Assembly (NCBI RefSeq): GCF_963576615.1
Contig: NC_088708.1
Span: 54,671,196 to 54,735,195, forward strand
DNA: 64,000 bases
Reading direction: 5' to 3'
Source: Watersipora subatra
Taxonomy: Eukaryota > Bryozoa > Gymnolaemata > Cheilostomatida > Watersiporidae
The notes under the pieces were generated by a model. It saw only the letters and a program-made list of their open reading frames with translations, made no database searches and was not told the origin of the DNA. Position numbers and translations under genes: made by a program. Positions 32,662-43,893 of this stretch are shown here, one piece after another. The first letter of the stretch is position 1; every line of letters starts with the position of its first letter.

Positions 32662-35600
32662 CTATTTCAGCAGCAGTTTTACAGCATCAGTCTCGGCACA
32701 TTCGTAATATGTTCGACCATCATGCTTTTTGTTCTTATCCGCACCCTAAAACAGTCAGCATAGAGCAAGACAAGAAACCCAATCAGCGATAGCACAACAC
32801 GATGAAATATTAACAGCTACTACAAGCCAATGTAACATATCTCTTCATTCACATGTATCTATTGAGAGAAAGAGCATTCAGTGATTATGGTGTCTACAAG
32901 AGACATGTATTACTCACAAGCGATGTGACAAAGGACATGCTGTTATTCTGACATAAGGTGTAACAGAAGTGAAGTTTGTGCATTCAAACGATGGTCAAAA
33001 AATTCAGTTTTATTTTAATATGAAATAACACACTAGTGCAATCATCTGGTAATCCTTACTCGCTTGCAGAGTTTAATAGTTGTATGGTTTATAAAACATA
33101 TTTAATGTTTATAAAACATATTTAATGTTTATAAAACATATTTAATGTTTATAAAACATATTTAATGTTTATAAAACATATTTAATGTTTAGAAAACATA
33201 TTTAATGTTTATAAACATATTTAATGTTTATAAAACATATTTAATGTTTATAAAACATATTTAATGTATATAAAACATATTTAATGTTTTATATAACTAT
33301 ATGATTAATATAATTATATAAACTGGTAATGGTAACCAAACGCAAATACTCTGCCACTGACATATCCTGTATTTCTGAAGGTAATCCAAGACTAGTGAGC
33401 CTTATTATGATATCTCTAAGCCATGTTATGTTGCTCTAGCAACATTTTACAAATCAGTAAAGCTTCCAACGTCTCACTATTTATTAATGAAATAGACTTG
33501 ACTGTTATGCAATCACAAGTGCTCCATCGCTGGTTGTTAGCTAACTTTAAAAAATGCAAACCGTGTGACTTTTCAAATTTTTTTCTATGAAGACTCGTAT
33601 GGTGTGCGGTGTCTAAAACAGGAATAAATGTGTACTTAAGCATTCAATCGTGTAAACGATAGACAAACTGGAATTTAGCTTGAAAGACTTTGATCACAAA
33701 AATCTACTTTTTTAAAAATGCCAAAAACCTTCAGCACACTCCAGTGCTTGCAGATGTTTAGTTGCAGTTTAAACCACAACTGCCACGTACAACTTTTATC
33801 GTTTTTTTCTAGAGTAAACTAGACACGCTGATTCCGATTTTGTACTCATTATAAAGATTGGTCCACTAACTTTCAAGTCATAAAAGCTTTTTTAAAACGT
33901 TTCAATATCGGTCTCAAAACAACACGATCGGCATAACAAGCTCCGCCTATAAATATGTGACGTAGCCTAGCTTTTTAGAAATGGAAGTTAGGGATGTTTA
34001 GTCCGATTTAGAATGATAGTACAACGATAAATGATATTAAATGATATATAAAGTGATATTAAAACGCTGTAAACAAGCCTTCATTAGTCTGAAAGTTAGT
34101 GGGACAATCTTTAAGAACAAAATCGGAATCAGCGTGTCTGATTTACCTAAAAAATACGATAAAAGTTGTACGTGACAGTTATGGTTTAAGTAAGAACGCT
34201 AATGTGGGCCAAACTAATAAGGAGTTGTTTTCTTATTAGCTGTCTTATTAGTTGTCTTCTTCTGATATGCTTCCATTTGCCCCTCATTTTTAAACTAACA
34301 ACATAAAATTATCCAAAGGAGTTACTGCTGCGTTCAACTATGACATGAATAAGAATTTAGCCTGTGATATTAACAATGCAAAGAAATAAACCATAAATGT
34401 GCTTGTAGCTCTAAATCTAACCAAGGACCTCAGATTCTCGTAATAAACAAGCATAGTAAACAAATGAAACAAGTTTAAATTATCATGGAAACCATTACAA
34501 TGAAAACAAAAAAACTCTAAATATTGACACAAAAATAAACTAACACCAGATTAAGTTGGTATATCTGTGCTAGATATTTATTATACCCACAGATTTGTAT
34601 GAGGTTGTGTGAAACTCACTCAATGATTTGATTAATGTAAATGTATTTAATTTTATTTTAAAATAAACCAAAACCCAACTTTAAGCCATCTGTAACAATA
34701 CATGTACCAATACCTGTAGCAATACCTGTAGCAATACTTGTAACAATACATGTACCAATACCTGTAGTAATACCTGTAGCAATACCTGTAACAATACATG
34801 TAACAATACCTGTAGTAATACCTGTAGCAATACTTGTAGCAATACATGTAACAATACCCGTAGCAATACATGTAATAAAGCCGGTAGCAACACCTGTAGC
34901 AATACCTGTAGTAATACCTGTAGCAATACCTGTAGTAATACATGTAGCAATACCTGTAGTAATACCTGTAGACTATAGTGATACCTGTAGACTATAGTGA
35001 TACCGATGGTACTATATATGTGTTCCTGATTGCCACTTCACTAGTCTCACCAACAACGCAAATAGACTTCACACAAGAAGCCTAGAATGGCACAAACATT
35101 TCTTAGACAGCGAAAAACTGAGAAATTTTAACAAAAATTCATATAAAACTGCTACAGAATCAGTCACTAGAAATCTATTCGTTAGTTTCATGTACAAGTA
35201 ATAATGTGCAATGACTAAATTATTACTAATAGTAACAAAGCGTATGTTATACAATGACACAGGATACAACGATAAAAAAGGGCTTGCGTGTCTCAACTTG
35301 TACATTCTAATTTTCTCCTTAGATGTCTCAAGCCTCCCCTCTCTCTAATGCTGCCACCAACTTATGTATGGATGAATGATACAAACTATTTAACAACTCT
35401 ATATGACAGTCCGAGTGTAGCTTAATAAATAGATTAAAGTTCTAATAGTTTGTGAGGGTAGGAAGGAATGAATTTCATACAGCGCTCGTAGACAACACAT
35501 ATTTAATACATCGCAAGAACTGGTGATAATCAGAGGTGAGGACCCATTAGGCATCTGAACATTCATACACTGAAATACTCAGGTAGTCCTAGTACAGTGT

Positions 35601-37958
35601 TTCAACTCACAAGTGTGAGTGACTAGCAATTAGTGCTAAGTTTAGTAGTTGCGGAGATGCACCAAATATTGCAGCTCTGAATCCTCATAACAATACCAAA
35701 GAGCTGATACCAAGCTGGTCATTCATGTACACTGGATACCTACTAATTGATAATTGAAAATTGACATAATTCTCATAGGTAATAATTTTCTGAATGCTCC
35801 CTCCCCTGGACTGAGCTGTCAGTTTTGGCATATGAATAAGCAATAACAACTCACACCGCATGGGAATACATTTATCGATATCTCTATACATATAGTGGCA
35901 TTACTAGTTGTCTATATACAACACTGGGATGCCAGTCGGTGCCAAATATGTAATGGAATTCCCATGCCGATCAGCATGCAGCACATGCTAGTAGAAACTT
36001 ACAATAACAGTGCTACTGCCATACCTCCTTTCAATACGGGCATAAATAGAACCACCAATAGCTTGGTGTACATCTAATACAAGCACTTACCTTTTTCAAC
36101 AGGGCCTCCACACAAGACTCATGACCTTCAAATATTGCACTCAGAAGAGGTGTTATCCCATATTTGTCTTCAGCCTGCCAACACACCATGAAGACAGTTT
36201 TTATTTATCGATGAAAAAGTTTAGAGCATGCCCTAGGATTAGCCCTAGTTCCCCCTGAGTAAAGACAAACACATATCAGCTCAATATAAATATGGATATG
36301 TTTTCTAACATAGGACATAAAAATCTAGGAAATATTTGACTACAGCTTAAGTAGTTTCCAACATCCGATGTTTGAAATTCTTCAAACAATTGCTGTTTGT
36401 ATGTTAGAGTGAATATGGTATAAAAATAAAACAAATATATAACAATGTTAACAAGTATATAACAATGTTAACAAATATATAAGGTAAGTGAGTGTAAATT
36501 TCACATAGAGTAAGATAGACTAAATCACACTACAGATCTCAATTACTACCTTTACCTTTGAAACTTCACATGGCCAAGCAGACACCTGCGTTATGTGTCT
36601 CAAAGGACTACACATGGCCAAGCAGAAACCTGCGTTATGCCTCAAAAGTAATGTAAAAATATGAGCTTTTTATTTATCTTTACTTTATTAATTCAGCTTT
36701 TTTACTCGAATAGTTTAGATTTTTACATAGTTTTACATAATGCCTTTGTTTTGCTGTAGTAAGTACATGTACCTTTATTAGAGAGCTATTGTAAGAACGA
36801 ATTGAACAAATTACTATGCTTATAAAAATATTTCTCTAACATACAAAGGTTTTAACATATAAAGCAGATCTAAGAACACATTGACTTCATATGTAGGCTA
36901 GAGGTTTGACTGTAGTGTCAAATTCTTTCATATAAAATTTTCCATCGATGTGTGTATATAGTATATGTAATTTTCCATCGATGTGTATATATAGTGTAAG
37001 GCTATAACCTGCATGAATTATTGCCCAACAAATCCTAAAACAGGTTCAATAATCCATAGATGGTGAATGTAGACTACATAGAGCAACTAGTGAAATGTGG
37101 AACCTAAAATGACAACAATGAAGCTCTAGTTAAAGTCTGCGATGCACCACAACTAGCATAGAGGTTACTGTACATGTATTACAGTTTAAGAACATTCGTA
37201 CAAACAGACAACACATTGACAAAAATATGTGTGCTTCAGGCTTCAGTATGGTTTTGGAGACTTACAACTAAAGGTCAATATAGAGATTACATACATTAAC
37301 ATCAGCGCCTTTAGAGATCAAGTAGTTGAGAACTTCAAGTTGGCCGTAATCAGCTGCAAAATGCAATGGATATCTGCCTTCTGACATTTCATTCACACTA
37401 GCGCCCTGTCAGAGAATAAAACAATGAAAGAGCAATAAGAATAAGTTATAAAAGACACAAAGAGTTGGGACCCTATTGATCGATGTTGATTGGAATCTTT
37501 ACTTTTAGGTAAAACTATGAAAAAAAATTTGCTAGTCAAATAAAAAGAGCTAAGACAATCCCAAAACTAAAAACTGTAATACCAAAAAGAGAGATTTTCA
37601 AAATTCAAAAGAAACAGTTTTATCAAACATCACCCCTAAAACTCCAAAAAATTGAGGCAACACTATAGGACTAGATACAGATCAACATTGGAAAAAACTT
37701 AATAAAATTTTAACAAAAAGTTGAATAGAATTAACAACATCCCCACTGCAAAGATGAAAAGTAATAATTTTGATAAAATGCTTTATCAAGTGACAGCCAC
37801 TTTTCTGTTTGAACACACATGACTACATTGAACTGCTTAAAAACAAACAGATTCACAAATGCAGCGCTACAAGTTACAAAGCATTGACTCACCTCATCAA
37901 CCATTTGCATCACAGCCTTCAAGTCACCATTCTTTACACTCCAGACTATGCCAGACAT
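32662..37958 (-). CDS. MTPN: Myotrophin (ankyrin-repeat protein)
   Basis: Four minus-strand exons close exactly: 37893-37958 (22 codons from ATG), 37295-37405 (37), 36091-36174 (28) and 32662-32745 (27 and TAG). The protein has 114 residues, against 118 for human myotrophin. Sequence blocks: [20 protein letters not shown], then [20 protein letters not shown] with [17 protein letters not shown], then [20 protein letters not shown], then [20 protein letters not shown]. The two central blocks are complete ankyrin repeats with the TPLH/GH..V pattern. Known role: cytosolic/nuclear regulator that sequesters the actin capping protein CapZ and affects NF-kB dimers. All splice junctions are GT/AG. The 3' ends of MTPN and the THEG-family gene face each other across about 385 bp (32,277-32,661), where both 3' UTRs must lie. 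The intron 32,746-36,090 is rich in repeats. Confidence 0.95.
33088..33281. repeat. 20-bp minisatellite, about 10 units
   Basis: Copies of TTTATAAAACATATTTAATG in the long MTPN intron; one unit lacks an A and one has AGAAAACAT. No other signal. Confidence 0.95.
33768..34189. mobile_element. Foldback MITE with long inverted ends
   Basis: The left arm TTTAAACCACAACTGCCACG with ACGCTGATTCCGATTTTG is answered at the right by its complement (CGTGACAGTTATGGTTTAA). Arms are about 165 bp with scattered differences, leaving about 90 bp in the middle. No coding sequence, so non-autonomous. No clear target-site duplication. Inside an MTPN intron. Confidence 0.75.
34200..36090. other. MTPN intron, no gene seen outside the 12-bp repeat
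   Basis: Apart from the 12-bp minisatellite I see only AT-rich sequence. The short open frames match no family I know. Confidence 0.5.
34688..35005. repeat. 12-bp minisatellite, about 25 units
   Basis: Tandem GCAATACCTGTA with variants (GTAATACCTGTA, ACAATACATGTA), ending in two CTATAGTGATACCTGTAGA-like units. Long open frames on the minus strand here are only a product of the 12-bp period. Confidence 0.95.
36567..36648. repeat. Two-copy tandem duplication of about 45 bp
   Basis: CACATGGCCAAGCAGACACC and TGCGTTATG recur once with small changes (CAGAAACC), in an MTPN intron. Confidence 0.7.
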
Positions 37959-38179
37959 TGTTTCTAAAATGTAAGCTGTTTTGAGAAACTTCAAAGCTAC
38001 TAATATGAGTATACAAGCATATCTAAGCATCTTGTGAGAAGCTTACCAGGTATGCCAGTTAGTTTAACTACCACTACCTTCTGTTGTGAGCCATATGAAA
38101 GTGACGCATTTAAATATGCCTAAATGTATGTATATACTTACTTAAATATATAAATAAAAGGATATATATATGTGTATGT

Positions 38180-38228
38180 ATAACTTCTTGTATATATATA
38201 ATTATATAACATATATACAAGAAGTTGT
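38180..38228. repeat. Palindrome in AT-rich microsatellite
   Basis: AACTTCTTGTATATAT and its complement ATATATACAAGAAGTT surround a short AT loop, upstream of MTPN. Surrounding DNA is TATA microsatellite. Confidence 0.7.
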
Positions 38229-38250
38229 AAGCATAGTAAATATATATATA

Positions 38251-40353
38251 TACCGTAAAACCTCTATTTGAACACCGTGGCGCTCTATTTTTCAACTCTT
38301 TCCCTATAGTGGGGGTCAAATAGAGGCTGGCGTTGTACTTTTCAAATAGCTCGTCAGAATTTTGGGAAGCTAAACTTAACCTTTTTACAGGCAAAGCGAA
38401 TGTTGCCTATATTTTACACTCTCCTTCTGATGGAGCAACATTAACTCTTCTGGATGCAATAAACCTGCTAGCTTTCCTCGAATTTATTAAAGATCTCTAA
38501 AAAACATGCATTGGGAAGCCGAGAAATAGCTCTATTAGTTAATATCTATTGCTTTTAAATAACCTGCAATGATATTATAGTCTGTGCCCTGCTTTGAAAT
38601 TTGTTAGGGCTTTGAATCTTTTATTTCATTTGAGACTTGAAGGCATATTTTCATTTTATAATTATATTTAACAATGTTGCATAAAAGCTCGTTGCGCTCA
38701 TTGTCATATTTGCCGAAGTTTGCAACCAAAACTGGCTTTTTATGCGCAATAGAAAAGGAGTTATAAGCACCGATCAATTGTAAGCCGAGTTAAGATAAAC
38801 GCAAGGATGCTATCAAATAATATGCTAGAAATTTGCAAATTTATAGGTTGTACAATGATAATCTATCAAATGCTACAAATATATTTTTAAGAACAAGTGA
38901 CAAAAATGGATTATGCTTATAATATATGCAAAAACCAAAATTAACATTTTTAAAACAAAAATATTCGCATCATTTGCTTGGCCAGTCATGTTGTGATTGT
39001 TGCATTCGATGGAACGAACATCTTCTGGCTGTTCAATACCTTCCACAATGTCTTCAACTCTTCTTCTGCACTGCTGAACTAGTCAATTATAGCGTCTGTG
39101 GCTGAGGCCCATATTGAATTTTTGGAGATTGCTTTTTGGACACAGATAATCGGTTTATTGACCAGTAAATCCCGTAAAAACTAGAAATTATAAAAAGTAA
39201 AATATGATTATGATGGTGTGAGCAGTGGATAAAATGTATGAATAAAACATGCAAATAGAATATGCGGATATTACTAAAGGTAAATAAAATCAGATGTATA
39301 TGTCATATAAAATAAAAATTAACAAACCTCTATTCTCCTCTCATTGGAGCCTTGTTAGTACTTGAAGGTATTTAAAATATTTATCCAACAGGTATAAGTG
39401 CTTGTATATCGAAGTCTCTATTATAATAAAAGTATCATGTTCATAAATTGATAAATGAAGTTTTCAAGAGCGAACTTTGTAACGTTGCCATTTTGGTGAT
39501 TAGTAGAGACTGATCTGGGTGAGTTGCTGCCGTGTATTTATATGATGTACCAAGCATGTAAGAAGTTATAAAAAATGGTCTAAGGGTTACTGTCATGAGC
39601 TGAACATCTGGTGCACCGATTCCCACAGACAACGCCAAAGCAGAGGCAATAAAATGGGACATAAACCCATCCAATTTCAAGAGTCACTAAGCCAAGCTCC
39701 AGAAATTGCACCAATATAATTGCTGATCCATTGATGGCACCCAAAGCAAAGAGTGCTGAAAGCATCAATCCGGACGAAACCGGCCAGATTTGGAAGCATG
39801 AATCAGCCCAAAATAGCCCACTAGACTTCAGGTGACATACTGCACTGGACTAATTAATTTAACACAAAGGGCAGTCAGCTACAGCGTCTGAACAATTTTT
39901 TTAGCAGAGCAAAACTTTTACGCATTTCGCACAAATAATGAGAAACTTTTAGTGGGATGAGCGCTAAGCAAAACTTCTAGCCTAAAACTAGACATTCTTA
40001 TACCATTGTAAATGTAAACCATTTTTTACACACGCCAAAGTATCAAGACCCCGTAGAACAAAGAACTTCTATTAGTCTGATACAGTTTTAATTATTTCTA
40101 TGGTAAAGCTTTCAAATTTTTAACAAAACAACCGAAAAGCTTTGAAATTGGAAAACGAACTTCATTTCGAACAGAAAAAACAAAAGAATTAATTGGTATT
40201 GATGTAACCAAGTTATTATTAGTGCAATTTTATGGAAACCTTTTTGCTGATCACTGACTATTATGGGTTTGAAAAGATCAAAGGTCCAAGTGGTGGTCAA
40301 ACGGAGGTGGCGTTCAATTGAAGGGTGGCGCTTCAAATAAAGGTTTTACGGTA
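38251..40353. mobile_element. TA-flanked DNA transposon, element X copy 1 (2.1 kb)
   Basis: Inverted ends CCGTAAAACCTCTATTTGAA / TTCAAATAAAGGTTTTACGG at 38,253-40,351, each bordered by TA. Next to the ends, CAAATAGAGG and GGTGGCGTTCAA-type motifs repeat. The minus strand between about 39,430 and 39,770 has two hydrophobic open frames that match no transposase I know. The TA target fits the Tc1/mariner-like or other TA-targeting groups; the superfamily is not settled. Confidence 0.65.
39441..39768 (-). other. Unrecognised hydrophobic open frames inside element X
   Basis: Two overlapping minus-strand frames (ALFALGAINGSAIILVQFLE; SHFIASALALSVGIGAPDVQ; SYMLGTSYKYTAATHPDQS) look protein-like. 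They lie in a segment missing from the second copy of element X, so they may be captured host sequence or a remnant of the element's own gene. Confidence 0.25.
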
Positions 40354-40359
40354 TATACA

Positions 40360-41830
40360 TATATATACTTTAAAACATGTATTTGAACGCCACCTTTATT
40401 TGAAGGCCACCTTTATTTGAACGTCACCTTTATTAGAACGTCACCTTCACTAGAACGCCACCATTATTTGAACGCCACCTTTATTTGAACGCTACCTTTA
40501 TTTGGGTGTCACTATTGGAGAAAAATAGAGCGCCACTGTTTAATTGAACGCCACTTCTACTTAAATGCCACTTTTATTTGATCGCCACTAGTTGACATTC
40601 TTGATCTTAACAAACCCATAATAACATGCGATCTGTACAAAAGTGACTACAAAACTGTACTAATAATGACTCGATTACATCAATAACGATCAATTTAATT
40701 GTTGTTTCTGTTCGTATCGAAGCCCATTTTCCAACTCCAAGTCTTTAGAGTTTTATTGTTAAAACTTTGAATGCAACACCATAGAAACAATTAGTAACTG
40801 TATCAGGCTAATAATATATCAGGCTAATAATAGTTCCTTCTTAAATGCGGTCCTGATATTTCGATGTATGTGAAAAAAGTTTTTGCCTTTATCATGGAAT
40901 CTGCGCTACTACATATTTTGAGGATAAAATTTTGATTACACTCGATCTCTCTTTATTTGAGGGAAAAGTGTATACATATATTTTATAGTGCATAGCGTAA
41001 AAGTTTTGCTGTGCTAAAAATTTTTCTGGACGCTAATATCGACTAGCTCAGCTGCGCAGAAGAGAAGTTGAGGTCAGAAAACACTGTGAAAGGTATTGAA
41101 CAGCCAGAAGAATATGGAATGGTTACAAACAAAAACAAGAGTCAGAGCACAACTGGCTGTACAAACGATGCTAACATTTTTGTTTTAAAATTTTTGCTTT
41201 TTAATGTATTATAAATATGCTTTATGTCACTTGTTCCTGAACATATATTGGTAGCATTTGACAGATTATTATTATTATAATAATCTATGATAAATTCTTA
41301 TATAACTTATAAATTTGTAGATTTATAACATATTATTTGATAGCATCATTGCGGTAATATGAGCTCAGCATACAATGGATCGACGCTCATAACTCCTTTT
41401 CCACTGCACATAAAAAGCCTGTTTTGGCTGCAAACTCTAGCAAACATATCAATGAATGCAATGAGCTTTTATGCAACATTGTTAAAAAAAGTTATGAAAT
41501 AAAAAATACTTTAATATTTAGAACAAAATAAAAACTTGAAAGCTCCAGCCAATTTCCACGCAGACTATAATACCACCGTAGGCTAATTGCAAGCAATAGA
41601 TAGCAAGTTAGCAAACTTCTTCAACCCAAAGGCTTAATGTCGCTCCGCCTATATAGGAGTGCAAAATATAGGCAAGATTTGATTCACCCGTGAAATGGTT
41701 AAATTTGTTTTCTCAATATTCTGACGAGGTGTTTGAAAGATACAACACCACCCTTTTTCGAATGCCACCTCTAATAAAGCACCACTCTAAAAAAAGTGTT
41801 GAAAAATAGACCTTTTTTGCTATCGAACAA
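40360..41830. mobile_element. Element X copy 2, inverted and shortened
   Basis: The reverse complement of this segment follows the order of copy 1 at several points: TGAACAGCCAGAAGAATATG here against CATCTTCTGGCTGTTCA at 39,015, GCGTAAAAGTTTTGCTGTGC against 39,890, and CTTTTATGCAACATTG against 38,680. About 650-800 bp of copy 1 (roughly 39,100-39,870) has no counterpart. The outer end near 41,740-41,830 is degraded. The two copies meet head to head near 40,355. Confidence 0.6.
40379..40590. repeat. 17-bp tandem repeat derived from element X ends
   Basis: About twelve imperfect units of CACCTTTATTTGAACGC, the same motif found near the ends of element X copy 1. It looks like expansion of a terminal motif. 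Confidence 0.75.
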
Positions 41831-42234
41831 ACCAAATGATGAGCAATACATGTGTTAGTGCTAGCTGAATTTGAACAACATATAGCGAGGCTAGCATAAG
41901 CATATTTAGTTGAAAAACGGTAATATATTGCTAAGTTAGCACCGATAACAAAACTGCAATTTTCTAACAGCTGTTTTACATCGGATAATAGTTTTACTCA
42001 ATGCAATTTGTGATCTACCACTGTAACACATCAGCAGTGAAATCACAGAGTAGTTGTCTAATGTACTGGCTTTACCAGCATTAGTCTTAAGCTCAATGAT
42101 GTTTACTGGAAAATTACATGAAGAATGACATAGCTTGTATAGTTGACACTGTGAAGCATGGGTCTGAAATAATTCAAAAAAATGTTTCCCACCTGATCAT
42201 TCGCTAGACTAAACTCGGTTTCAAAGTTTCACTT

Positions 42235-42610
42235 TGCTTTTCCGTACTTCCGGTTGACGCAGGATTACAAAACTTTGATCGCTTTGTAAGGTGTACCTTT
42301 TCAGTACAATTCTGAAGTTTCCAGTCGATTGTATTATTAGTTTTTGAGATATTGCCAAAATACTGAGGGCACTTCTAACTCATCAAGAAATGAAAAATGG
42401 CTGCCAACAGAACATTAGTTCATTTCGCACTTTCCTACTTCTGGTTTACATAGGATTATGAAATTTTGGTCGCTTTGTCCAGTATACATTTTCAATATAA
42501 TCTCGAAGTTTCAAGTAGATTGAACCATTAGTTACTGAAGTATTGTTAAAATAACAAGGGTACTTCTGACTGACCAAAAAACGGCTGCCATTATAAAATT
42601 AGTTTCTAAT
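42235..42610 (+). repeat. Interspersed repeat, copies 2 and 3 in tandem
   Basis: Two consecutive copies of about 190 bp (42,235-42,420 and 42,421-42,610) share TACTTC.GGTT, AGGATTA..AAA.TTTGGTCG and GAAGTTTC.AGT.GATTG with each other and with the copy at 10,325. Confidence 0.65.
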
Positions 42611-42936
42611 TATATATCGACAAAAATTTTTGTTTTCAATATTACATTAGATTGCCATGAAATGTGTTGATTAATTGCAAAACTTACTAAGTTTATTTAT
42701 GGTTTTCATGTACTTCTATGATTAACTGCTGATATATGAACCACAAACACTATTGCGTCATCATAAATCTCTTAAATCATTGTGTCATTTATCAACTTCT
42801 AATACATATTTCCTTTCTAAGTTATTTTATTTAAAGAAACTATTGATGAGCTATACTTAAATATTTTGACACGCACAAAATCAATGATCTATATATCATG
42901 CAAAAGCAATAACTAGATAAACTTATCAATTCGCCA

Positions 42937-43218
42937 TTGAAAACCTTAGTCCAGGATAGCCTGGTGTTAAAAACTTTAAAATCATGTCTTTTGATGATGT
43001 CTTTTAAGACCAATGTACCATGTTCATACTATCACAACAGTATTACAAACGTGCTCTGGTCATATTTGTCTATACCAGAATACAATAAGAAATGCAAAAA
43101 AGTGACTCAAGATTTTCAGCTTCTTAGGTCTATCAGGCATTCTCAAAATCTATCAACGCAATACTCAACTCTATCGCAGTATGCTCAGCGTGACAAAGAT
43201 GCCTTTCTAGATAAAGGT
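42937..43218 (+). other. Unrecognised open frame, possible exon
   Basis: An open stretch of about 94 codons followed by GT (GATAAAGGTACTC). It includes SFKTNVPCSYYHNSITNVLW and LRSIRHSQNLSTQYSTLSQY, has ordinary amino-acid make-up, and matches no family I know. It could be an exon of an unseen gene or chance. Confidence 0.2.
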
Positions 43219-43893
43219 ACTCTTACTTTATTCATTCTATTAAGTGACAATGGTATTAGCAAAATATCAATACGACAAAACATACATTTTTAAGTAACAT
43301 AATTTCCTTGCTTGCTTCTTCAATAGACTTCTGATACAAAATACCAATCGACTTGACGATTGCTAGCGCATCTATGCCTACTTAGTGCTGACAGTTAGCC
43401 TTGAAACGGTTTTTAACACCATCACTACATACGAAAGTGCCAGAAAAAACGTAGAAATAATTTTATTGAACCAATTAAATTTCATATACACCGAATGGCA
43501 TGAAAAGTTACATGTAATGGGAAATAGATATTAGAAACACATGTCTAAACTGGCAATCAATTGCGCTTATTTTTATGAACAGCAAACTTCTAGCCGAAAA
43601 TCTAGTTCTTGCAGATCATAAACTATCAAAACACACAGCAACATAAAATGACCAGTGCTTTTAGGTCCGTGCAATTTACCAATTAAAAGATGAGTGTTTT
43701 ATACAATGGGGTTACCACAAATTTGTAGCTAACTTTTTGACCGGAAATAGTGTATCCTTGACCTTAATCGTAGATTTTTGAATCCTGTTAGATCGTAAAT
43801 TTAGCGAAACATTCATAAACGTACGACGATAAACTGTTCTATCGATAAAGTAAGAAATAGAAAGAGGAGTTAAAAAGTAAGCTCAACGAATTA

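Noticed and set aside
34653-34950. Long Tyr/Cys- or Leu/Val-rich open frames on the minus strand
   Set aside because: They come from the 12-bp minisatellite, whose length is a multiple of three; two frames are open at once, as expected from a repeat and not a gene.
42937-43293. A confident protein-coding gene
   Set aside because: One open stretch without recognised homology or partner exons; kept only as a low-confidence feature.
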